Shown here: piece by piece, positions 1 to 4,058 of the stretch
How the letters are laid out: each line of letters starts with the position of its first letter
How positions within the stretch are numbered: position 1 is the first letter of the stretch
Assembly: GCA_037129475.1 (NCBI GenBank)
Contig: JBAXUY010000104.1
Coordinates: 1 to 10,560 of the forward strand
Direction: 5' to 3'
DNA: 10,560 nt
From: RGVT01 sp037129475
GTDB lineage: Bacteria > Planctomycetota > Planctomycetia > Pirellulales > UBA1268
Notes under the pieces: generated by a model
Told to the model about the DNA's origin: nothing
Database searches by the model: none
What the model saw: only the letters and a program-made list of their open reading frames with translations
Position numbers and translations under genes: made by a program

Positions 1-178
1 TCCGGATGCGTTCCACGCGGTTGCTCTTCCGCATGTCGAGCACCACCTCCTCGTACACGAGCAGTTCGTCGTGCAGCGAGAGGTTGTAGCTGTTGGGGTT
101 GAGCCGGCCCTCGTCGAAGGGCTCGATCACGATATTGCCGCCGAGTTGCTGCTTGATCTCGTTGCCTGAGAGGATCAT
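1..178 (-). CDS. dcd: dCTP deaminase, N-terminal part (cut by window edge)
   Basis: Deaminates dCTP to dUTP in the cytoplasm, feeding dTMP synthesis; some relatives also hydrolyse dUTP to dUMP. Fifty-nine residues are visible, starting MILSGNEIKQ. The segment IEPFDEGRLNPNSYNLSLHD (residues 18-37) is the typical start of the bacterial Dcd family, including the NPNSYNL motif. The catalytic glutamate region and C-terminus lie beyond the window, so mono- versus bifunctional type cannot be decided. The ATG at 178 was chosen because family members begin with MILS at this point. There is no good Shine-Dalgarno sequence (only GGAACC a few bases upstream). nth lies upstream on the same strand, 75 bp away, but dcd appears to have its own promoter. 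Identity is confident from the N-terminal signature alone. Confidence 0.93.
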   Translation of the reverse strand, partial: MILSGNEIKQQLGGNIVIEPFDEGRLNPNSYNLSLHDELLVYEEVVLDMRKSNRVERIR

Positions 179-182
179 GGGC

Positions 183-216
183 GGTTCCAGGTGCGATGGC
201 GGAGAGGACAGGAACC
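183..216 (-). promoter_or_regulatory. inverted repeat in the dcd leader
   Basis: GGTTCC (183-188) and GGAACC (211-216) are perfect inverted copies separated by 22 bases. In the predicted dcd transcript one arm lies just 4 bases before the ATG, where a ribosome site would sit. A 6-bp stem with a large loop is weak, so a role in translation is speculative. Confidence 0.25.
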
Positions 217-228
217 CGACGGGGGCGG

Positions 229-257
229 ATTGTACGCTTTCGTTCCCAGACTGTCAG
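229..257 (-). promoter_or_regulatory. sigma70-type promoter for dcd
   Basis: On the minus strand the -35 box CTGACA (257-252) is followed by a 17-base spacer and the -10 box TACAAT (234-229). Both boxes match the consensus at five of six positions with ideal spacing. Transcription would start near 222, giving a leader of about 44 bases before the dcd ATG at 178. The -35 box overlaps the stop codon of nth (256-254). This is the best promoter match I found in the window, and it is unusual in such GC-rich sequence. Confidence 0.65.
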
Positions 258-260
258 GGA
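244..260. promoter_or_regulatory. interrupted palindrome over the dcd -35 box (possible operator)
   Basis: The sequence TCCCaGACtGTCaGGGA is a 17-bp palindrome in which only the central base and the two spacer bases break the symmetry. It covers the -35 box of the predicted dcd promoter and the nth stop codon. Its loop would be too small for an RNA hairpin, so a DNA-binding site for a dimeric regulator is the better reading. No regulator is known from the window. Confidence 0.35.
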
Positions 261-1021
261 CGGCGCCGTTTTGCGGTGGGGCTCGGCCGTCGTGCCGCCC
301 GTTTCCGCGGCTCCTTCGTCTTCACGCCCACGCGCGGGCACAGGTCGGCGAGCGGGCAGACGTCGCACCGTGGACCCCGGGCCGGGCAAATCGTTCGCCC
401 GTGCTCGATCAGCCGGTGGCTGAACGCGATCCAGTGGTCCCGGGGCACCACCTTGACGAGGTCGCGCTCGGCCCGCACCGCGTCGGCGTGCCGGGTGAGC
501 CCCAGCCGCCGGGCGATCCGCCCCACGTGGGTGTCGACCACGATGCCCTCGGCCTCGCCGAAGGCGCTGCCGAGCACCACGTTCGCGGTCTTGCGGCCCA
601 CGCCCGGCAGCTTCACGAGGTCCGGGAGCGACGGCGGCACCTGCCCTCCGTGCCGCTCCACGAGGCCCCGGCAGCAGCCGAGGATGTTCTTGGCCTTGGC
701 ACGGTAGAACCCGGTGCTCCGGATCACCGCCTCGAGGTCGCGGGGGCGGGCGGCGGCCAGGGCCGCCGGCGTGGGCCAGCGGCGGAACAAGTCGCCCGTG
801 ACCATGTTCACCCGCTTGTCGGTGCACTGGGCCGACAGGATCGTGGCCACGAGGAGCTGAAACGGGTTTTCGAAGGCGAGCGAACACTCGGCCCCCGGAT
901 GGGCCGTGGCAAGCCGCGTGGCGATCGCCGCCGCTCGCAGCCGCCGGGCGGCCACCGATTCACGAGCCGGCCTGGGTGGGGAGGCGGCCCCCTCGCGACG
1001 GCCGTGGCTGCTACCATTCAC
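254..1021 (-). CDS. nth: endonuclease III (bifunctional DNA glycosylase/AP lyase)
   Basis: Removes oxidised pyrimidines from DNA and cleaves the resulting abasic site, the first step of base excision repair. The 255-aa product has the helix-hairpin-helix motif LPGVGRKTANVVL with the catalytic lysine at about residue 144, and the catalytic aspartate at about 163 in VVDTHVGR. The 4Fe-4S cluster loop C-x6-C-x2-C-x5-C is complete (Cys 212, 219, 222, 228). It is longer than the roughly 211-aa E. coli enzyme. About 35 extra residues precede the core, and a basic tail rich in K and R follows the cluster, ending TAKRRRP. The GTG start is supported by GGGAGGT six bases upstream. An ATG at 1017 is in another frame. 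nth is transcribed divergently from the DUF309 gene. Confidence 0.95.
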   Translation of the reverse strand: MNGSSHGRREGAASPPRPARESVAARRLRAAAIATRLATAHPGAECSLAFENPFQLLVATILSAQCTDKRVNMVTGDLFRRWPTPAALAAARPRDLEAVIRSTGFYRAKAKNILGCCRGLVERHGGQVPPSLPDLVKLPGVGRKTANVVLGSAFGEAEGIVVDTHVGRIARRLGLTRHADAVRAERDLVKVVPRDHWIAFSHRLIEHGRTICPARGPRCDVCPLADLCPRVGVKTKEPRKRAARRPSPTAKRRRP

Positions 1022-1027
1022 TCGGTC

Positions 1028-1034
1028 ACCTCCC
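1028..1034 (-). promoter_or_regulatory. strong ribosome binding site of nth
   Basis: GGGAGGT on the minus strand lies six bases before the GTG at 1021. It fixes the start codon and so shows that the N-terminal extension of this endonuclease III is probably translated. Confidence 0.75.
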
Positions 1035-1052
1035 ACGGTGCGTCGTGCCGGC

Positions 1053-1078
1053 GACCCTGCCGCCGGCGAAACAGGGTC
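1053..1078. promoter_or_regulatory. inverted repeat in the nth/DUF309 divergent region (possible operator)
   Basis: GACCCTG (1053-1059) and CAGGGTC (1072-1078) are perfect inverted copies 12 bases apart, and an inner 8-bp palindrome CGCCGGCG lies at 1061-1068. The element occupies the 75-bp region between two divergent genes, 18 bases before the DUF309 ATG. It could be an operator acting on one or both genes. No partner regulator is visible. Confidence 0.35.
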
Positions 1079-1083
1079 TGTTG

Positions 1084-1089
1084 TACGGT
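1084..1089 (+). promoter_or_regulatory. weak -10-like hexamer before the DUF309 gene
   Basis: TACGGT ends exactly seven bases before the ATG at 1097. No Shine-Dalgarno sequence precedes that ATG. If this is the -10 box, the transcript would begin at or next to the start codon (leaderless). The match is only three of six positions and no -35 box is evident. Confidence 0.25.
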
Positions 1090-1096
1090 GTTTTTC

Positions 1097-1489
1097 ATGG
1101 ACGCATCGCCCGCGTATGAGCCCCTCTATCTCGAAGGCATCGAAAAGTTCAACGCCTGCGACTATTACGAGAGCCACGAGGTGTGGGAGGAACTCTGGAC
1201 GGAGTACCGCGGACCGTCGCGAAAGTTTTACCAAGGGCTGATCCAGGCCGCCGTGGCCCTCTATCATTTCGGCAACGGCAACATTCGCGGGGCCCGCAAG
1301 CTCCACAAGAGCGTGCACGGGTACCTCGAGCCGTACGCCCCGCGGCACCTGGGCCTCGACATCGGCGGATTTCTCGCCGCCTTCGACACCTGCCTCGCGG
1401 AGGTGGCGGCGAGCACGGAGGACTTTCCCGACATCCCGCTCGACCCCGACCTGCTCCCGGAGATCCACCTCGATCCGCCGCCGGCCTGA
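1097..1489 (+). CDS. DUF309 family protein
   Basis: A small (130 aa), soluble, alpha-helical protein of the DUF309 family, whose biochemical role is unknown. The family signature is clear: FNACDYYESHEVWEELW (residues 18-34), then FYQGLIQAAVALYHFGNGN (44-62) and RGARKLHKS (64-72). The conserved histidines, glutamates and the GLIQ segment are present. The C-terminal tail is acidic and proline rich (PDIPLDPDLLPEIHLDPPPA). The ATG at 1097 was chosen because family homology begins soon after it. The same frame runs open far upstream, but that part is antisense to nth. It is the first gene of the plus-strand run, 34 bases before the LON-domain gene, and has no recognisable Shine-Dalgarno sequence. 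Confidence 0.88.
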   Translation: MDASPAYEPLYLEGIEKFNACDYYESHEVWEELWTEYRGPSRKFYQGLIQAAVALYHFGNGNIRGARKLHKSVHGYLEPYAPRHLGLDIGGFLAAFDTCLAEVAASTEDFPDIPLDPDLLPEIHLDPPPA

Positions 1490-1523
1490 GGCCCGCGGCC
1501 GCCAGACTCGGCTGAGCCCTTTC

Positions 1524-2216
1524 ATGACGGACGAACCACTCGCGTTTTCCCCCGACCAGTTCTCCGGCCAGGCGCGAATCTTCGCGCTGCCGAACCTCGT
1601 GATGTTTCCGCACGTCATGCAGGCGCTGCACATCTACGAGCCGCGGTATCGGGCGATGCTCGAGGAGGCGATCGAGGACGACCGCTTGATCGCGCTGGCC
1701 GTGCTGGCACCCGGATGGGAGCAGCACTACGAAGGGCGGCCCCGGCTGCGGTCGACCGCCTGCCTGTGCCGGGTGGCGACGCACCAACGGACGCCCGAGG
1801 GCACGTACAACGTGCTCCTGCTCGGCGTGCGGCGGCTGCGGCTCGTGCGGGAGCTGCCGCCCAAGAAACTGTTCCGGGTGGTGGAGTCGGAAATCCTCGA
1901 CGACGAGGTGCCCGACGACGAATCGCCCGGGGCCGCCGCCGAACTCCAGCAGCAACTGCTCGCCGCCTTCAAGCGATCGATGCCGAAGATCCCGGATGCC
2001 TACGAGCAGCTCGACCAGCTTCTCGGCACGCAGATCACGCTCGGCATGCTCGCCGATATCGTGGCCTACACGATCGACCTCGATCTCGAATGGAAGATGC
2101 GGCTCCTGGCCGAGTGCAACGTCTTCCGCCGCACGCGGCTCCTGCTCGAGGCGATCGCCGGCCGGCCCGCGGCCGCGTTTCCGCGGCCGTTTCCACCCGA
2201 GTTCAGCGCCAACTGA
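1524..2216 (+). CDS. stand-alone LON substrate-binding domain protein
   Basis: A 230-aa protein consisting of the N-terminal (LAN/PUA-like) domain of Lon protease without its ATPase or protease parts. The hallmark is FALPNLVMFPHVMQALHIYEPRYR at residues 20-43, where the Lon family has a hydrophobic strand followed by P-L-x(2)-F-x-E-x-RY. It continues with a region resembling the domain's beta strands (TYNVLLLGVRRLRLV, 94-108) and a helical C-terminal half (about 138-212). Such proteins are common in bacteria and may bind unfolded polypeptides or act as adaptors; this is not established. The gene sits 28 bases before folE. The ATG at 1524 lacks a good Shine-Dalgarno sequence but gives the usual length. 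Confidence 0.87.
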   Translation: MTDEPLAFSPDQFSGQARIFALPNLVMFPHVMQALHIYEPRYRAMLEEAIEDDRLIALAVLAPGWEQHYEGRPRLRSTACLCRVATHQRTPEGTYNVLLLGVRRLRLVRELPPKKLFRVVESEILDDEVPDDESPGAAAELQQQLLAAFKRSMPKIPDAYEQLDQLLGTQITLGMLADIVAYTIDLDLEWKMRLLAECNVFRRTRLLLEAIAGRPAAAFPRPFPPEFSAN

Positions 2217-2228
2217 CGGCCCATCGTC

Positions 2229-2237
2229 TGCTACCAT
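2229..2237 (+). promoter_or_regulatory. extended -10 element before folE
   Basis: TGCTACCAT fits an extended -10 box (TGn followed by TACCAT). It ends seven bases before the folE ATG, so transcription would begin at the start codon and yield a leaderless or nearly leaderless message. There is no Shine-Dalgarno sequence before folE, which agrees with this. No convincing -35 box is seen. Confidence 0.4.
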
Positions 2238-2244
2238 TGACGGC

Positions 2245-2835
2245 ATGAAGAAGGAATCCGCCCCCGTCGACCACGCCCGCATCGAGCGGGCCGTCCGTGA
2301 GATTCTCCACGCCGTCGGGGAGGATCCGGATCGTGAAGGCCTGCTCGAGACACCGGCCCGCGTGGCCCGGATGTACGCCGAGATGTTCAGCGGGCTCCAC
2401 CAAGACCCGAAGGTGCACCTCCGCAAGGCGTTCACGGAAAAGTACGACGAGATCGTGCTCGTCCGCGACATCTCGTTCACGAGCGTCTGCGAGCACCACC
2501 TCCTGCCGTTCATGGGCAAGGCCCACATCGGATATCTGCCCGACGGCCGGGTGCTCGGTCTGAGCAAGCTCGCCCGGATCGTGGAAGTGGTCTCGCACCG
2601 GCCGCAGGTGCAGGAACGGATGACCGAACAGATCGCCGACCTGCTCGTCGAGGACCTCGGGGCCAAGGGCGTGGCCGTGGTCGTGGAGGCCTCGCACACC
2701 TGCATGACGATCCGCGGCATCCGCAAACCCGGCAGCCTCTGTGTGACGTCGGCGATGAAGGGCATCTTCCGCGCCAACGTGTCGAGCCGCGCCGAGGTGA
2801 TGTCGCTGATCTACGGAAATCGCCCGGCCTCGTGA
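2245..2835 (+). CDS. folE: GTP cyclohydrolase I
   Basis: Converts GTP to 7,8-dihydroneopterin triphosphate, the first step to tetrahydrofolate and also to queuosine precursors. The 196-aa product is full length for the bacterial type IA enzyme. The zinc ligands are visible: Cys82 and His85 in SVCEHHLLPF, and Cys153 in SHTCMTIRG. The substrate-binding segments GYLPDGRVLGLSKLARIVE (97-115) and RPQVQERMTEQI (119-130) are intact. The ATG at 2245 gives the typical N-terminus (a helix ending in an LLETPARVARMY motif at 33-44). The stop overlaps the GTG start of the next gene (GTGA), suggesting translational coupling. moaA, which also starts from GTP, lies about 5 kb downstream on the same strand. 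Confidence 0.97.
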   Translation: MKKESAPVDHARIERAVREILHAVGEDPDREGLLETPARVARMYAEMFSGLHQDPKVHLRKAFTEKYDEIVLVRDISFTSVCEHHLLPFMGKAHIGYLPDGRVLGLSKLARIVEVVSHRPQVQERMTEQIADLLVEDLGAKGVAVVVEASHTCMTIRGIRKPGSLCVTSAMKGIFRANVSSRAEVMSLIYGNRPAS

Positions 2836-3554
2836 CGCTCCTCGTCGACTTTCTCTGCCGGTTCGCGTGGGGCCTCGCCGCCGCGCTCGTGCTCACGCCC
2901 ACCGGCGTGGTGCCGGCGGGCTTTTTTCGCGTCAACCTGCTCGTGGTGCTCGGGCTCGCCACGTTCGCGGCCCTCCTCGCGGGCTCAGGCCTGCCGGCGT
3001 GGTTTTGGCCGCTGCCCGCCGCAGCCGCCCTGGCGGCATGGCTCGGGAGCATCGCATGGTATGCCGAGCGCGTGCGCGGAGGGCTCGTGCTCTGCGTCGT
3101 ATGCGCGGGGTTGCTCGCGGCGGCGACCGTGCTCGTGGGGCCCGTGGCGCTCCTGCCCGCGGCCACGCGGCTGCTCTCGGGGCTCGTCGTCGGCCTGACG
3201 GTACACGCCATGCTCCTCGGGCACTGGTATCTCAACGCACCCGGCATGCGGGTCGACGCCCTGCGGCGGATGATCGACGTGGCGCTCGTGGCGTGGGCGG
3301 CCGTGCTCGTCGCGGCCCTCGCCGCCGCGCTGGGAACGGGCACCGTGCCGTGGCAGGGACGCGAACCGACGGCGCTCGCGCTCCTCTCCCTGCGCTGGCT
3401 CGCCGGGCTCCTCGGGCTGCCGGCGCTGCTCGTTTTGAGCCGTAAGACGCTCGAGATTCCCAACACGCAGAGTGCCACGGGTATCCTCTACGTGGCCTGC
3501 CTGGCTGCGATCATCGGCGAACTCACCGCCCAGTTGCTCGCGACGCCGGCCTGA
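2832..3554 (+). CDS. polytopic membrane protein of unknown function
   Basis: A very hydrophobic 240-aa inner-membrane protein with about eight predicted TM helices (near residues 3-22, 31-51, 58-78, 84-104, 113-133, 147-167, 184-203 and 215-237). Two histidines lie in or at the end of helix 5 (H125 and H131 in TVHAMLLGHWYLNAPGM), a spacing compatible with heme or metal binding, but no known heme motif is present. A second conserved-looking segment, KTLEIPNTQSATGILYVA, joins helices 7 and 8. I do not recognise a named family. The GTG start overlaps the folE stop by four bases, so it is probably translated together with folE. It lies 21 bases before a zinc-ribbon membrane protein, and the two may work together. 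Confidence 0.8.
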   Translation: MTLLVDFLCRFAWGLAAALVLTPTGVVPAGFFRVNLLVVLGLATFAALLAGSGLPAWFWPLPAAAALAAWLGSIAWYAERVRGGLVLCVVCAGLLAAATVLVGPVALLPAATRLLSGLVVGLTVHAMLLGHWYLNAPGMRVDALRRMIDVALVAWAAVLVAALAAALGTGTVPWQGREPTALALLSLRWLAGLLGLPALLVLSRKTLEIPNTQSATGILYVACLAAIIGELTAQLLATPA

Positions 3555-3575
3555 CGACTCGTGCGGAGCGCCCGG

Positions 3576-4058
3576 ATGCGGATCACCTACGCCTGTCCCG
3601 CCTGCCATACGACCGTCGCGGTCGACGGCGTCGAGTCGCGTTCCGCGCTCGAGTGCCCGGCCTGCGGCGCGGCGATCACGGTGCCGGCCGACGCATTCGC
3701 CCCCGGCCCGCCGCCACAGCTGCGACGGTGCCTCGTCTGTCCGAGCACGGAGCTCTTCGTGCGCAAGGATTTTCCGCAGCGTGTGGGGCTCGCGATCGTC
3801 GTCGCCGGGCTCGCCGCGAGCTGTGTCGCGTGGGCCTGGCGGGAACTCGTGCTCACGTTCGCGATCCTGTTCGGCACGGCGCTCGTCGACGTGGTGCTGT
3901 ACCTCGTGGTGCCGGACTGCCTCTCGTGCTACCGCTGCGGCGCCCGCTACCGCGGCGCGGGCGTGCGGGGCTCGTTCGGCGGTTTCGACCTGGAGACGCA
4001 CGAGAAGCACCGCCAGCAGACGGCCCGGCTGCGGGCCGGATCCGCACATGGATCGTGA
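3576..4058 (+). CDS. zinc-ribbon protein with a two-helix membrane hairpin
   Basis: A 160-aa protein. An N-terminal zinc ribbon has CPAC at 7-10 and CPAC at 27-30. After a proline-rich linker (AFAPGPPPQ) comes CLVC (52-55), then two TM helices (about 70-88 and 92-112), then CLSCYRC (115-121) followed by GARYRG. The two cysteine pairs flanking the hairpin look like a second zinc ribbon whose halves are brought together by the hairpin. The tail (FDLETHEKHRQQ, 137-148) is charged. I recall similar unnamed proteins in Planctomycetota but know of no function. The ATG at 3576 is preferred because GGAG lies seven bases upstream; a GTG at 3561 is in frame and would add five residues. Its end overlaps the start of the dehydrogenase gene by 11 bases. 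Confidence 0.8.
   Translation: MRITYACPACHTTVAVDGVESRSALECPACGAAITVPADAFAPGPPPQLRRCLVCPSTELFVRKDFPQRVGLAIVVAGLAASCVAWAWRELVLTFAILFGTALVDVVLYLVVPDCLSCYRCGARYRGAGVRGSFGGFDLETHEKHRQQTARLRAGSAHGS

Noticed and set aside
1009..1017. TGCTACCAT as a plus-strand promoter for the DUF309 gene
   Set aside because: It lies inside the first codons of nth on the other strand and would leave a leader of about 75 bases across the inverted repeat. One match is not enough to annotate it as a promoter.
191..1096. Plus-strand open frame of about 300 codons in front of the DUF309 gene
   Set aside because: It is antisense to nth, which has clear catalytic motifs, and shows no family resemblance. It stays open because of GC-rich codon bias. 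The real gene begins at 1097.
1149..2777. Long minus-strand frame (about 540 codons) across the DUF309, LON and folE genes
   Set aside because: It is opposite three genes with recognised domains and reads as low-complexity R/P/G-rich sequence, typical of a shadow frame.
3472..4047. Upstream 192 codons in frame with the dehydrogenase
   Set aside because: The stretch overlaps the membrane-protein end and the zinc-ribbon gene and is a serine/arginine-rich shadow. Family homology starts at the ATG at 4048.
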